Below are positions 1 through 9,254 of a stretch of 64,000 nucleotides of DNA, in pieces (within the stretch, counting starts at the first letter, position 1; every line of letters starts with the position of its first letter). The notes beneath the pieces are model-generated. The model was not told where the DNA came from. It worked only from the letters and a program-made list of their open reading frames with translations, and ran no database searches. The stretch comes from an uncultured Acetatifactor sp. (GTDB lineage: Bacteria > Bacillota > Clostridia > Lachnospirales > Lachnospiraceae). A program made the position numbers and the translations under genes. Where the stretch lies: the NCBI GenBank assembly GCA_910577665.1, contig CAJTOJ010000013.1:6297-70296 (forward strand), written 5' to 3'.

Positions 1-64
1 AAGATGATAGGAATGGCACACCGGGAGACGGCATGACTGACAAGGATAAGGGGGAAACGAATGC

Positions 65-3000
65 ATGATAAAACATATAATTTATAATAAGATACAGCTA
101 TTTCTGGAAACCGGCAGAAAATGCAGGGCGAATCTGACGTTTTTCCTGTGTAGTGTACTTCTGTTGTCTGCTCCCATGACAGTCTCGGCAGAAGAAGGGG
201 GCAGCTCCTACCAGGAATATAAGGCAGGAGCTGCCGGTGCGGTTTACCCTGAGAATCTGGAAGGCTATACGGTGATAAAGGTGACATCGGAGAGTGACCT
301 GGTGAAGCTGGCAGCAGACTGTGAACTGGATGCCTGGTCCAGGGACAAATATGTGAAGCTGGAAGAAGATATCGTGCTGGTGGAGCACAGGAATCTGATG
401 ATTCCCAGTTTTGGAGGCATATTTGACGGTGGAGGGCATCAGATATCCCAGCTGGAGATCGAAGAGGCTGGTTCTGCCGTAGGCTTGTTTCGGTATATCC
501 AGGAGGGTGGCGTGGTGCGCAGCCTGGAGGTCTTAGGCAGGGTGCATCCGGAAGGCAGCAAAGGCAGGGCAGGACTACTGGTGGGAGTGAACTATGGCAG
601 TATCCTGGATTGCAAGGTGTCTGGCAGTGTGTCCGGCCAGGAAGAGATTGGAGGGCTGGCAGGTGTCAATGGGAAAAGCGGTCAGATTGGAGGGTGCAGC
701 TCCAGGGCTGTGGTGACTGGCAGCCGTTCCACTGGCGGGATCTGTGGGAGCAACTTAGGAACCTTGAACCACTGTGAGAATTCTGGCAGCATCAATATAC
801 ACGCCCAGGAGACCTTCTATGACATAGAAGACCTTACCGTGGATATGCTGGAGGAGGGGACAGCGGATATAGGAGCCTATATGGACACTGGTGGTATTGC
901 AGGATACTGTGCAGGTAAGATTTACTACTGCACCAATACAGGAACAGTGGGATATCCCCATGTGGGATACAATACCGGCGGAATCGCAGGCAGGCTGCAC
1001 CAGGGATATGTACAGAATTGTACCAACATGGGCCATATCCTTGGCAGGAAGGATGTGGGGGGCATCGTGGGCCAGATGGAGCCATTTTTGGAGATCCAGT
1101 ATCTGGGAGATAAGCTGGCAGAGATAGACAGGGAGGCGGAGAAGCTGCTTGATTTGATGGAACATGCCCATGAAGATCTGAGCAGCTATGGCAGCCAGGC
1201 TTCGGCATTGTCCAAGGCGCTTACTGCCAATCTGCGGAATGTGAACACGGCGGCAGGTAATCTATCCACCATCACCACAGATCTGTGGTATGTCTACAAT
1301 CAGGAACTGACAGGAATCGGAAATGACCTGAAGCAGCTGGGCCGGGATCTGGAAGGACAGGGAAATGCCGATAAGGAAGGTGGGAATCTCAAGGATATTA
1401 CGGTCAGCGGCGGGGATATGACAGGGGATATTACCATCCAGATGCCCGATGATCTGGAGAGTTACCGGGCAGCTCTGCGCAGGTTCGGTGACAGCACGGG
1501 GGGGCATGTGACTAACATGACAAGTGCAACGCATGACAGAAGTGGCGGTATCAAAGGCAATCTGGAGACACTGAACAGGGAACTGGAAGCGGCAGGAGAC
1601 CACTTGGATCAGCTTGCTTCTGTACTGGAGCAGGGAAGTGACAAGACCACTGCCAATGTGGATACCGTGTTTGCCCAGGCCAAAGTGCTACGAAAGTCTA
1701 TCAGGGAACTGCGGGATGACCTGTTCAGGTATGAGGGGATTACCCTGTGGGATGCTTCAGATGAGAAGGCCGGCGTGGGGACGGAGGAACCGGGATCCGG
1801 CGTATCCGGGGCTGACTTAGGGAGTACGCAGGCATCAGCTGCCACCGGGAGCACAGGTGCATCGGATACAGCTTCCGGAGGCACACAGGCACCGGATGTA
1901 CCTTCGGAGGATACAGTCTCCTATGCGGATGCCACCCCTGTGTACTATGATACAGATTCCTTCCAGCAGGGCAAAGTGACGCGCTGTGCGAACCGGGGGT
2001 GGATCCAGGCAGACACCAATGTAGGCGGTATTGTAGGCCAGGTGGCTACAGAATATGATTTTGATCCAGAAGAAGACCTTACTGTCACAGGGGCAGAGAG
2101 CTTTCGGATGGAACAAACGGTGAAGGCCGTGATCCGGGAGAGCATCAACCAGGGCGATGTCACTGGCAAAAAGGATTGTGCAGGGGGGATTGTGGGAAAA
2201 GCAGACCATGGCGCCGTGATATCCTGTGAGTCATATGGGGCAGTCTCCAGCACAGGAGGCAGCTTCGTAGGTGGTATTGCCGGTTCCTCCAGCTATTGTG
2301 TGCGGAGCTGCTACCAGCTTGGCCCTGTATCCGGCAAGGACTACATAGGAGGGATTGTGGGAAAAGGTTCCGATATTTTCTACAGTTATGCCTGTCCATC
2401 CCTGGAAGTCACAGGGGAATGTGCAGGATCCATTGCCGGTACACTGGAGGAAGAAGGTGTCTTGTATGGCAATTACTATGTGCAGGGTCATGTAGCCGGA
2501 GTGGACGCTATCGGCTATGAGGGCGGGGCAATGCCCCTGCCATACCTGGATTTCTGTAGCAGGGAAGGGGTTCCGGAGGCTTTCTCGACATTTACCGTGG
2601 TGTTCCAGGCAGACGGGGAAGAACTGGCCACATTTTCCTGCCAGTATGGGGATAGCCTGGAAGAGAGCCTGATTCCCAGGATACCTGAGAAAGAGGGTTT
2701 CTATGGATACTGGCCCGAATTCGATTCTTCTTTTGTCACAGGCAGCAGGATCCTGGAGGCCCAGTATGAGAAATGGGTGTCATCCCTCTCTGGCGGAACC
2801 GGGGAAAACGGCAGACCGGAAGTGCTGGTACAAGGAGCATTCCTGCCAGGTATGGAACTGAAAGTCACAGAACTGGCTGAGGGAACAAAACTGGAGATTG
2901 TGTCTGGAGAGCCATACACAGATGTTCTCAAGGTCCGGGTTCTCTGCAAAGAAGAGGCAGATACAGAACAGACCGTGGTAATGCTATATCAGGCAGATGG

Positions 3001-3205
3001 TACTTATGTGGAGACACCGGCCGCTATCATGGGCAGCTATGTGGAGTTTGCCATGGAGGAGGGAGGCATTTTCCGGTTGACGGAAAAGGAAGATACCAGT
3101 ACAATGAGAATAGCCATAGGGGCAGGAATTGTGATCCTGGCAGGAGCAGGTATCCTGATAGGGAAAAGGATCTATAAACACAGGCAAAAAAGGCAGGGAA
3201 CATGA
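65..3205 (+). CDS. GLUG-repeat cell-surface protein with C-terminal membrane anchor
   Basis: A 1046-residue secreted surface protein; ligand unknown, adhesion or glycan contact is an inference. A signal peptide is visible (charged residues 1-24, hydrophobic core 25-40, likely cleavage after VSA at residue 42). Gly-rich beta repeats of the GLUG type (GGIAG, GGIVGQ, GGLAGVN) lie at about 130-350 and 640-800. Between them is a predicted helical stretch (about 350-570) and a Ser/Thr/Ala/Gly-rich linker (about 575-620). Residues about 840-905 (FTVVFQADGEE to LEAQYEKW) look like an InlB-type B-repeat. The protein ends with one membrane helix (about 1012-1034) and a basic tail; there is no LPXTG. 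The start follows an AAGGATAAGGGGG ribosome site; the ATG four bases earlier opens a frame that soon stops. GLUG assignment is by motif; the overall call is firm, the function is not. Confidence 0.85.
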   Translation: MIKHIIYNKIQLFLETGRKCRANLTFFLCSVLLLSAPMTVSAEEGGSSYQEYKAGAAGAVYPENLEGYTVIKVTSESDLVKLAADCELDAWSRDKYVKLEEDIVLVEHRNLMIPSFGGIFDGGGHQISQLEIEEAGSAVGLFRYIQEGGVVRSLEVLGRVHPEGSKGRAGLLVGVNYGSILDCKVSGSVSGQEEIGGLAGVNGKSGQIGGCSSRAVVTGSRSTGGICGSNLGTLNHCENSGSINIHAQETFYDIEDLTVDMLEEGTADIGAYMDTGGIAGYCAGKIYYCTNTGTVGYPHVGYNTGGIAGRLHQGYVQNCTNMGHILGRKDVGGIVGQMEPFLEIQYLGDKLAEIDREAEKLLDLMEHAHEDLSSYGSQASALSKALTANLRNVNTAAGNLSTITTDLWYVYNQELTGIGNDLKQLGRDLEGQGNADKEGGNLKDITVSGGDMTGDITIQMPDDLESYRAALRRFGDSTGGHVTNMTSATHDRSGGIKGNLETLNRELEAAGDHLDQLASVLEQGSDKTTANVDTVFAQAKVLRKSIRELRDDLFRYEGITLWDASDEKAGVGTEEPGSGVSGADLGSTQASAATGSTGASDTASGGTQAPDVPSEDTVSYADATPVYYDTDSFQQGKVTRCANRGWIQADTNVGGIVGQVATEYDFDPEEDLTVTGAESFRMEQTVKAVIRESINQGDVTGKKDCAGGIVGKADHGAVISCESYGAVSSTGGSFVGGIAGSSSYCVRSCYQLGPVSGKDYIGGIVGKGSDIFYSYACPSLEVTGECAGSIAGTLEEEGVLYGNYYVQGHVAGVDAIGYEGGAMPLPYLDFCSREGVPEAFSTFTVVFQADGEELATFSCQYGDSLEESLIPRIPEKEGFYGYWPEFDSSFVTGSRILEAQYEKWVSSLSGGTGENGRPEVLVQGAFLPGMELKVTELAEGTKLEIVSGEPYTDVLKVRVLCKEEADTEQTVVMLYQADGTYVETPAAIMGSYVEFAMEEGGIFRLTEKEDTSTMRIAIGAGIVILAGAGILIGKRIYKHRQKRQGT

Positions 3206-3312
3206 AAATGGCCGGATGCAGGGTAAGGGAAGAACGAACCATCCGGCCTGGCCCGGATAACAGACGCCACTAAGTGGCAGATGTCTGCGGAAAAGGGTGT
3301 GGAGGTATAGGA

Positions 3313-3990
3313 TTGGACATACAGGCGGTCTGCTTTGATATGGACGGCACTTTGATTGATACGGAGAGATATTACCGGATCTGCTGGCCCAGGGCTGTGG
3401 CATCCTTCGGCTGTGTGATGACGGACGAACAGGCCTTAATCATGCGGAGTCTGGGACGTCCCTTTGCTGCAAGGCAGCTACAGGAATGGTTCGGGGATAA
3501 GCTGGAGTATCAGATGGTCCGGGAGAAGCGCCAGGAACTGATGGAGGAATATCTGAAGAAAGAGGGTATCCGGTGCAAACCGGGTGCCCTTGCTTTGCTG
3601 AGGGCCTTAAAGGAACGGCAGATTATCACAGCAGTGGTAACTGCCACGGATTTAGGGCGCACGGAGCGCTACCTGCGGGAGACAGGATTGTATGGCTATT
3701 TTGACAGGCTTGTCAGTGCCAGACAGGTGCCAGAGGGTAAGCCGTCCCCCCATGTGTACCGCTATGCCTGCCAGCAGATTGGCATAGAACCGCAGGACTG
3801 CGTGGCAGTGGAGGATGCCCCCAATGGAGTCATGAGCGCTTTCCGGGCGGGATGCAAGGTGATCATGGTCCCGGATCAGACCCAGCCAGACGAGAAGCTG
3901 TGCAGATGCCTGTATGCAAAGGCAGATAGCCTGGAAGAGATTCCTGGGATCCTGGACGAGGCAGACAGGGGGGATATCGGCAGCCAGTGA
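3313..3990 (+). CDS. HAD-superfamily phosphatase, beta-phosphoglucomutase-like
   Basis: About 225 residues of a haloacid dehalogenase-fold hydrolase, subfamily I (beta-phosphoglucomutase/phosphatase group), cytosolic, acting on an unidentified phosphorylated sugar or similar small molecule. Motif I is FDMDGTLID with the nucleophile and acid aspartates; a helical cap follows; motif II is VVTATD; motif III/IV is KPSPHVY followed by VAVEDAPNGVMSA. The frame is open from a GTG at 3274, but a TTG at 3313 lies 7 nt after a clear GGAGG (3301-3305) and gives the usual N-terminus LDIQAVCFDMDG, so I prefer it. The gene stands alone between the surface protein and a transporter. Substrate cannot be predicted. 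Confidence 0.88.
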   Translation: MDIQAVCFDMDGTLIDTERYYRICWPRAVASFGCVMTDEQALIMRSLGRPFAARQLQEWFGDKLEYQMVREKRQELMEEYLKKEGIRCKPGALALLRALKERQIITAVVTATDLGRTERYLRETGLYGYFDRLVSARQVPEGKPSPHVYRYACQQIGIEPQDCVAVEDAPNGVMSAFRAGCKVIMVPDQTQPDEKLCRCLYAKADSLEEIPGILDEADRGDIGSQ

Positions 3991-4198
3991 CAGGGCTGAA
4001 AGAATAGAAAATAGACAGACAGCACCGGAAAGGCAACACAGAGACAAGACAGGAGCATGACAGCAAACGTTTAAGAGAATGAGAGGACAGAGAACTTTGG
4101 GAAGACGAGATATAGATAGTCACATGTCTGGTGGCACAGCCCCCGGTCATGGCAGTGGCCCGGATTGCAGTCCGGACAAAGAAAGCACAGAAAGCACC

Positions 4199-4825
4199 AT
4201 GGAAAACGACCAGACCATGAAAGGTGAAAACATCATGGAAAATGATCAGACCATAAAAGCCGGAGGCACCAGGGAAAGCAGTAAACTGCTTCCCCTCTTT
4301 CTCACCTTCTTGAAGATCGGGGCTTTCACCTTCGGAGGTGGCTATGCCATGATTCCCTTGATCCAGAAGGAAGTGGTGGAGAAACAGAAGTGGATCTCCG
4401 ACCAGGATATCCTGGAGATTGTGGCCATTGCAGAGTCCACCCCGGGCCCCATTGCCATCAATGCCGCTACCTTTGTGGGTTACCGGACAGCCGGTATTGC
4501 AGGGGCATTTCTGGCTACCTTGGGGGTGGTGCTGCCCTCTTTTTTCATCATACTGGGTATCTCCTTTGTGCTCAGGCAGTTCCAGGAGCAAAAGATGGTT
4601 CAATATGCCTTCCAGGGGATTCGGGCAGGCGTGCTGGCCCTGATCGCAAAAGCCTGCTTTTCCATGTATAAACAGAGTCCCAAATCAGGCATCGCCTATG
4701 GGATCATGGTGACGGCCTTGATCTGTGTTGCCTTCTTCCAGGTAAACGTGCTGCTGGTGATAGCGGGCTGCGCCTGCGTGGGTCTTATCAGTTCCATTCT
4801 CGCAGAGAGGAGGCACGGGACATGA
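4199..4825 (+). CDS. Chromate-type transporter, first half of a short-chain CHR pair
   Basis: Integral membrane protein of the CHR (ChrA) family in its single-domain form. The diagnostic motif FGGGYAMIPLIQ follows the first helix, then ESTPGP and an ALATLGVVLPS-type helix. Short-chain CHR proteins occur as adjacent pairs and act together; known members export chromate, but in gut anaerobes the real substrate may be another oxyanion. Five to six hydrophobic segments are visible. The stop codon overlaps the start of the second half (ATGA at 4822-4825), so the two are translated together. The frame is open from 4079. I place the start at 4199, but an ATG at 4235 with AAAGGTG upstream is equally good. 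The two candidate starts begin a short direct repeat (MENDQTMK / MENDQTIK). Confidence 0.85.
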   Translation: MENDQTMKGENIMENDQTIKAGGTRESSKLLPLFLTFLKIGAFTFGGGYAMIPLIQKEVVEKQKWISDQDILEIVAIAESTPGPIAINAATFVGYRTAGIAGAFLATLGVVLPSFFIILGISFVLRQFQEQKMVQYAFQGIRAGVLALIAKACFSMYKQSPKSGIAYGIMVTALICVAFFQVNVLLVIAGCACVGLISSILAERRHGT

Positions 4826-5397
4826 AATATCTGATTCTTTTCTGGGTGTTCTTCAAAATCGGGGCCTTTACCTTCGGGGGGGGATATGCTATGCTGCCTC
4901 TGGTTCAGGAGGAGGTGCTCTCCCATGGCTGGCTGTCATGGGAGGAGATAGTGAACTTTATTGCAGTCAGTGAGAGTACACCTGGTCCTTTTGCTGTGAA
5001 TATGTCCACCTATGTGGGGCAGGAAACGGCAGGTATCCTGGGGGCTTTTTGCGCTACCTTTGGGGTGGTGCTGCCCTCCTTCGGGATTGTGCTGGCTGTG
5101 GCAAGGTGCTTCGACCGCTTCCAGAACAGCAGGATCGTGAAGGGCTGTATGTCCGGGCTGAAACCTGCGGTGGTGGGAATGATCGGGGCGGCTCTTTTTT
5201 CCACGGGTAGTGCCGTGTTTTTTCCAGAAGGCGTATCCCTGGGGAACATGTTACAGGTTTCCTTCGGGGTGTCTGCGGTTATTTTCGTGGTGTCCCTGGT
5301 GCTGGCCTTTCGCAAGGCCCATCCCATCCTGGTCATTGTGCTGTCCGGGGTGCTGGGAATCTTGGCAGGATATGCTTCTGACACACTTGCATTTTAG
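4822..5397 (+). CDS. Chromate-type transporter, second half of a short-chain CHR pair
   Basis: 191-residue single CHR domain, homologous to its upstream neighbour: the motif FGGGYAMLPLVQEEV, then SESTPGPFAVNMSTYVG and FGVVLPSFGIVL recur at the same spacing. The protein is almost all membrane helix, with one cytoplasmic loop around CFDRFQNSRIV. It starts inside the stop codon of the previous gene, with GAGAGGAGG of the upstream coding end serving as ribosome site, so the two halves probably form an obligate heterodimer. Family membership is clear; chromate itself is not implied by anything nearby. Confidence 0.87.
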   Translation: MKYLILFWVFFKIGAFTFGGGYAMLPLVQEEVLSHGWLSWEEIVNFIAVSESTPGPFAVNMSTYVGQETAGILGAFCATFGVVLPSFGIVLAVARCFDRFQNSRIVKGCMSGLKPAVVGMIGAALFSTGSAVFFPEGVSLGNMLQVSFGVSAVIFVVSLVLAFRKAHPILVIVLSGVLGILAGYASDTLAF

Positions 5398-5531
5398 AAA
5401 AGCATGTGCTACTATTTTCACAAGGCAAAAGAGCATTCAGGGGTCTGTAGTTGACAGATTGTCTTTGCGCATGGGCGCAGGGCAATTCCTATAAAAAATT
5501 GCCAGATCTGGCAGAAAGGAAGTTTTACAAG

Positions 5532-6455
5532 ATGAAACAGGGGTTTGATGACATTGTGGCGAAAGTCAAGGAGTGCGGGAGGAAGACGGTGGCCGTCTCC
5601 GTAGCCCAGGACTCCGCAGTGCTGGAGGCGGTGAAGGAAGCAAAGGCCAGGGGAATCGCGGATGCGATCCTGGTGGGAGATGAGGGGAAGATCCGTGAGA
5701 TTGCAGCCCAGATTGACATGGATCTTACCGGGTATGAGATCATTCATGAGCCGGATATGATCCAGGCCTCCTTGAAGGCCGTGAAGCTGGCCCATGAGGG
5801 CAAGGCTGACATGTATATGAAAGGCCTGATTGATACCAAGAATTTTCTCAAGAGCGTGCTGGACAAGGAAGTGGGCCTGCGTACTGGTAAGCCTCTGTCC
5901 CATGTGTGTGTGTTCGAGATTCCGGGCATTGACAGGCTGCTGTTCTTGACGGATGTGGCGTTTATCACATATCCTACCCTGGAGGACAAGATCCACATCA
6001 TTGAGAATACCCTTCCTGTGTGCAAGGCCTGCGGTGTATCCCTGCCTAAGGTAGCACCCCTTGCTGCTGTGGAGGTAGTGAATCCCAAGATGCCTGTGAC
6101 TGTGGAAGCGGACGAACTGACGAAGATGTGTGAGGAAGGGAAGATTCCGGGTTGTATCGTAGACGGACCGTTGTCCCTGGACCTGGCCATTGATGCAGAG
6201 GCGGCAAAGCATAAGGGTGCCACAGACCGTAAGATCCAGGGAGATGCGGATGTGCTGCTGTTCCCGGACATTCATGCAGGGAATCTGGTATACAAGGCCA
6301 TCGTACATATGGTGAAGGTGAAGAACGGGTGCATTCTCACAGGCACCAAGGTGCCGGTGATCCTCACCAGCCGTTCCGATACCTTTGAGACTAAGGTAAA
6401 TTCCATTGCCCTGGCTGCAGTGGTAGCCGAAGAGATGAAAAGGAATGCTGGATGA
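5532..6455 (+). CDS. ptb: Phosphate butyryltransferase
   Basis: 307-residue cytosolic enzyme of the phosphate acetyl/butyryltransferase family. It converts butyryl-CoA and phosphate to butyryl phosphate, the penultimate step of the kinase route to butyrate. The whole length matches the family: VAVSVAQDSAVLEAV at the N-terminus, KADMYMKGLI, SHVCVFEIPG and GDADVLLFPDIHAGNLVYK. The ATG at 5532 follows GGCAGAAAGGAAG and starts at the normal family N-terminus (MKQGFDDIV); an upstream frame extension from 5451 has no ribosome site. buk lies 100 bp downstream, separated only by a 28-codon ORF, so ptb-buk form an operon. The butyryl preference is inferred from that pairing; close relatives can use other acyl-CoAs. 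Confidence 0.93.
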   Translation: MKQGFDDIVAKVKECGRKTVAVSVAQDSAVLEAVKEAKARGIADAILVGDEGKIREIAAQIDMDLTGYEIIHEPDMIQASLKAVKLAHEGKADMYMKGLIDTKNFLKSVLDKEVGLRTGKPLSHVCVFEIPGIDRLLFLTDVAFITYPTLEDKIHIIENTLPVCKACGVSLPKVAPLAAVEVVNPKMPVTVEADELTKMCEEGKIPGCIVDGPLSLDLAIDAEAAKHKGATDRKIQGDADVLLFPDIHAGNLVYKAIVHMVKVKNGCILTGTKVPVILTSRSDTFETKVNSIALAAVVAEEMKRNAG

Positions 6456-6531
6456 AATCATAGATCTGGCGTTGGACCTGGCTATGGATGTGGCTGAGAT
6501 AGCATGGGATCATGCCATGAACAAAAACTGA
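6445..6531 (+). CDS. Candidate 28-residue microprotein between ptb and buk
   Basis: A 28-codon ORF starts 11 nt before the ptb stop and ends 24 nt before buk. It encodes MLDEIIDLALDLAMDVAE then IAWDHAMNKN. It is preceded by AAAAGGA inside the ptb tail, a usable ribosome site. The composition is striking for a chance frame: strongly acidic, no proline or glycine, and hydrophobic residues spaced 3-4 apart, as in an amphipathic helix. It could be a translated coupling peptide that carries ribosomes from ptb to buk, or a small protein binding one of the two enzymes. No homologue is known to me. Length alone makes this tentative. Confidence 0.4.
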   Translation: MLDEIIDLALDLAMDVAEIAWDHAMNKN

Positions 6532-6555
6532 TGCAGTAAGCAGGAGGAAAATGAA

Positions 6556-7623
6556 ATGTCCATAAAAAGTCTGATTATTAACCCCGGTTCCACCTCCACC
6601 AAGATCGGTGTGTTTGAAGATGAGATCCTTCTATTTGAGGAGACGCTGAGACACTCTACAGAGGAGATCAGCCAGTACGCTACCATTGTGGACCAGAAGG
6701 ATTTCCGCAAGAAGATCATCACGGATCTGCTGGAGTCCAAAGATTTTGATCTGAAAACATTGCAGGTAGTAGTGGGAAGAGGAGGTATGCTCAAGTCCAT
6801 TCCTGGCGGTACTTATGCGGTGACGGATGCCCTGCTGGAAGATCTGAAGGCAGGTGTCCAGGGGCAGCATGCATCCAATCTGGGTGGTATCCTGGCCAGG
6901 GAGATTGCGGATTCCATCGGGGTGCCTTCCTATATCGTGGATCCCGTAGTGGTGGATGAACTGATGCCCATCGCCAGGTATTCCGGCGTACCTGAGCTGC
7001 CCAGGGTGAGTATTTTCCACGCATTGAACCAGAAGGCTGTGGCCAAGAGATATGCCAGGGAAGTGGGAAAACCTTACGACCAGCTGCGTCTGATCGTAGT
7101 GCACATGGGCGGCGGGGTGTCCGTGGGGGCCCATGAGAATGGCAAGGTCATAGATGTATTCAATGCCCTGGATGGGGATGGTGCCTTCTCTCCGGAGCGG
7201 GCAGGTGGTGTGCCCAGCGGTGCGCTGATCAAGATGTGCTTCTCCGGGAAATATACGGAGAAGGAAGTGTATGGCAAGATCGTAGGTAAGGGCGGCTTCA
7301 ATGCCTATCTGGGTACCAATGACATGCGGGAAGTGACGAAACGTGCCAATGAGGGCGATGAGAAGGCAGTGGAGGCCAAGCAGGCATTCCTGCTCCAGGT
7401 GTCCAAGGACATCGGCTCCATGGCCTGTGTCTTGAACGGTAAGGTAGACCAGATCATCGTTACCGGGGGGATTGCTTACGGCGCAGACGTGGTGGCAGCT
7501 TTGAAAGAGCGGGCAGAGTGGATTGCTCCCTTTACAGTGTATCCCGGAGAGGATGAACTGCTGGCTCTGGCCCAGGGCGCAATCCGTGTGCTTAACGGCG
7601 AGGAAGAAGCAAAAGAGTATTAA
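6556..7623 (+). CDS. buk: Butyrate kinase
   Basis: 355-residue ASKHA-fold kinase that moves the phosphoryl group of butyryl phosphate to ADP, giving butyrate and ATP. The N-terminal NPGSTSTKIGVF is the acetate/butyrate kinase signature. GRGGMLKSIPGGTY, HMGGGVSVGAH, NALDGDGAFSPERAGGVP and IIVTGGIAYG follow in the expected order and the length is normal. AGGAGG lies 8 nt before the ATG at 6556; an ATG 5 nt earlier is out of frame and stops at once. With ptb it forms the kinase branch of butyrate formation. A GC-rich hairpin at 7754-7773 probably ends the operon. Confidence 0.95.
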   Translation: MSIKSLIINPGSTSTKIGVFEDEILLFEETLRHSTEEISQYATIVDQKDFRKKIITDLLESKDFDLKTLQVVVGRGGMLKSIPGGTYAVTDALLEDLKAGVQGQHASNLGGILAREIADSIGVPSYIVDPVVVDELMPIARYSGVPELPRVSIFHALNQKAVAKRYAREVGKPYDQLRLIVVHMGGGVSVGAHENGKVIDVFNALDGDGAFSPERAGGVPSGALIKMCFSGKYTEKEVYGKIVGKGGFNAYLGTNDMREVTKRANEGDEKAVEAKQAFLLQVSKDIGSMACVLNGKVDQIIVTGGIAYGADVVAALKERAEWIAPFTVYPGEDELLALAQGAIRVLNGEEEAKEY

Positions 7624-7753
7624 TTCATCCGTGTACTAGTGCACCAGATATCATGCAGACAGTACATCAAGGTATGGGTTTATGAGCCAGGATCCCAGGC
7701 TATGGCAAAAGGAGCTGTGCCAGGGAAGGAATCTGGACTGGATGCAAGTTACG

Positions 7754-7784
7754 GGGCCGGGATTTTCCGGCCCTGGCGCATTTT
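7754..7784 (+). terminator. Probable terminator of the ptb-buk operon
   Basis: GGGCCGG (7754-7760) and CCGGCCC (7767-7773) form a perfect 7-bp stem with a GATTTT loop; a short T-run (7781-7784) follows after 7 bases. It is 130 bp beyond buk and just before the KtrB gene. The T-tract is weak and displaced, so efficiency is uncertain. Confidence 0.5.
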
Positions 7785-7859
7785 GTGACAGTCTGGGTAA
7801 ACTGGCAATCAGGGGGTAAAATAGAAAGAAGGTCCGGGAAATGGACAAGGGGTATCATT

Positions 7860-9215
7860 TTGAGACGAAGTTATAATTTGTGGCAGAGCATATCACCCAT
7901 GAAGATCATACTGGGGGGATATCTCATTATCATTTTGCTGGGAACGATCCTTCTGGCGTTGCCGGTTGCTACCAGAGGGCCGGGAAGCACAGGGATCTCA
8001 GACTGTTTTTTCACGGCTACCTCAGCTACCTGTGTCACCGGACTGATCCGGTTTGATACAGCCACCCATTGGACCCTGTTCGGACAACTGGTGATTCTGA
8101 CCATGATCCAGATCGGCGGTGTGGGATTCATGACGGTGGCGATCATCGTGCTGGTGCTGGCCAGGAAGAAGATCGGCTTAAGCCAGCGCTCCTTAATGCA
8201 GAATTCCATATCCGCCCCCCAGATCGGTGGTATTGTGCGTATGGCCAGGTTCATTGCTCTGGGGACGGTGGTTCTGGAGCTGGCGGGAGCCATTCTGCTG
8301 AGCTTTGACTTTATTCCCAGGTTCGGCGTTGGAAAAGGGATTTATTATTCCATTTTCCACTCCGTTTCCGCATTCTGCAATGGAGGGTTTGACTTGATGG
8401 GCGGAGAGACGGGACATTTTTCCTCCTTGACAGGTATGGCAGGGAACTGGTATGTGTGTGTGATCATTGAGTTGCTGATCTTCGTGGGAGGCTTGGGATT
8501 CTTCGTATGGAATGACCTGCGGGTTAGGAGATTTCGCTTGAAGCAGCTGGCGCTGCAGAGCAAAATGGTGTTGTCTATCAGTGTAGGCCTGGTGATTCTG
8601 GGCGCGGCAGCCTTTCTCCTTCTGGAGTGGAACCAGCCCCTGTATGCAGGGTTATCCGTGGGGGAGAAGATCCACGCCAGCCTGTTCCAGTCGGTCAGTG
8701 CCAGGACAGCTGGTTTCAATACCGTGGATCTGGCCCGGATGACGGAGGGCGGGATCTTCGTGATGATCTGCCTTATGCTGGTGGGGGGATCTACTGGTTC
8801 CACAGCAGGCGGTATCAAGACCACCACCTTCTGGGTCCTGTGTATCAGTATCCTGGCCACCTTCCGCAGGAAGAAAAACATTGAGATGTTCGGCCGCAGG
8901 ATGGAGGAAGGAATCACACGGACGGCCTCCTGTGTGTTCATGACGTATCTGCTGTTGACTTCTACAGTCAGCGTCATTATCTCCGCAGTGGAGGGGCTGC
9001 CCTTGCTGACAGCCCTGTTTGAGGCGGCTTCCGCCATGGCAACGGTGGGCTTGACTTTAGGAGTCACTCCAGGGCTTGGGATGGTTTCCAAACTGCTTCT
9101 GGCTTTTCTGATGCTCTGTGGCAGAGTGGGATCCATTACCATGTTGTTAGCCTTTTCCTCTGAAAAAAGGGTGATCAACTCCAGGCTGCCCCTGGAGAAG
9201 GTACAGGTTGGATGA
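7860..9215 (+). CDS. ktrB: KtrB/TrkH-family potassium channel subunit
   Basis: About 451 residues of a K+ (or Na+-coupled K+) uptake pore in the cytoplasmic membrane. The four pore-loop filter segments of the SKT superfamily are visible in order: SATCVTGL, SAFCNGGFD, SARTAGFNT and AMATVGLTLG, each between paired membrane helices. Length fits KtrB better than the longer TrkH/TrkG. The frame is open from a GTG at 7785, but a TTG at 7860 has AAGGGG 7 nt upstream and begins just before the first helix, so it is the better start. KtrA follows about 40 bp downstream and would gate this pore by binding nucleotide. Confidence 0.92.
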   Translation: MRRSYNLWQSISPMKIILGGYLIIILLGTILLALPVATRGPGSTGISDCFFTATSATCVTGLIRFDTATHWTLFGQLVILTMIQIGGVGFMTVAIIVLVLARKKIGLSQRSLMQNSISAPQIGGIVRMARFIALGTVVLELAGAILLSFDFIPRFGVGKGIYYSIFHSVSAFCNGGFDLMGGETGHFSSLTGMAGNWYVCVIIELLIFVGGLGFFVWNDLRVRRFRLKQLALQSKMVLSISVGLVILGAAAFLLLEWNQPLYAGLSVGEKIHASLFQSVSARTAGFNTVDLARMTEGGIFVMICLMLVGGSTGSTAGGIKTTTFWVLCISILATFRRKKNIEMFGRRMEEGITRTASCVFMTYLLLTSTVSVIISAVEGLPLLTALFEAASAMATVGLTLGVTPGLGMVSKLLLAFLMLCGRVGSITMLLAFSSEKRVINSRLPLEKVQVG

Positions 9216-9254
9216 GGCGTCATGCAAATTCATAAATCGGGAGGACAGAGGGAT

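Noticed and set aside
4199..5397. Chromate resistance island
   Set aside because: Only the CHR pair is present; no chrB, metal-resistance or mobile genes surround it.
5418..6461. 347-codon minus-strand frame opposite ptb
   Set aside because: Antisense shadow of a highly conserved enzyme; His/Cys/Leu-rich with no fold pattern.
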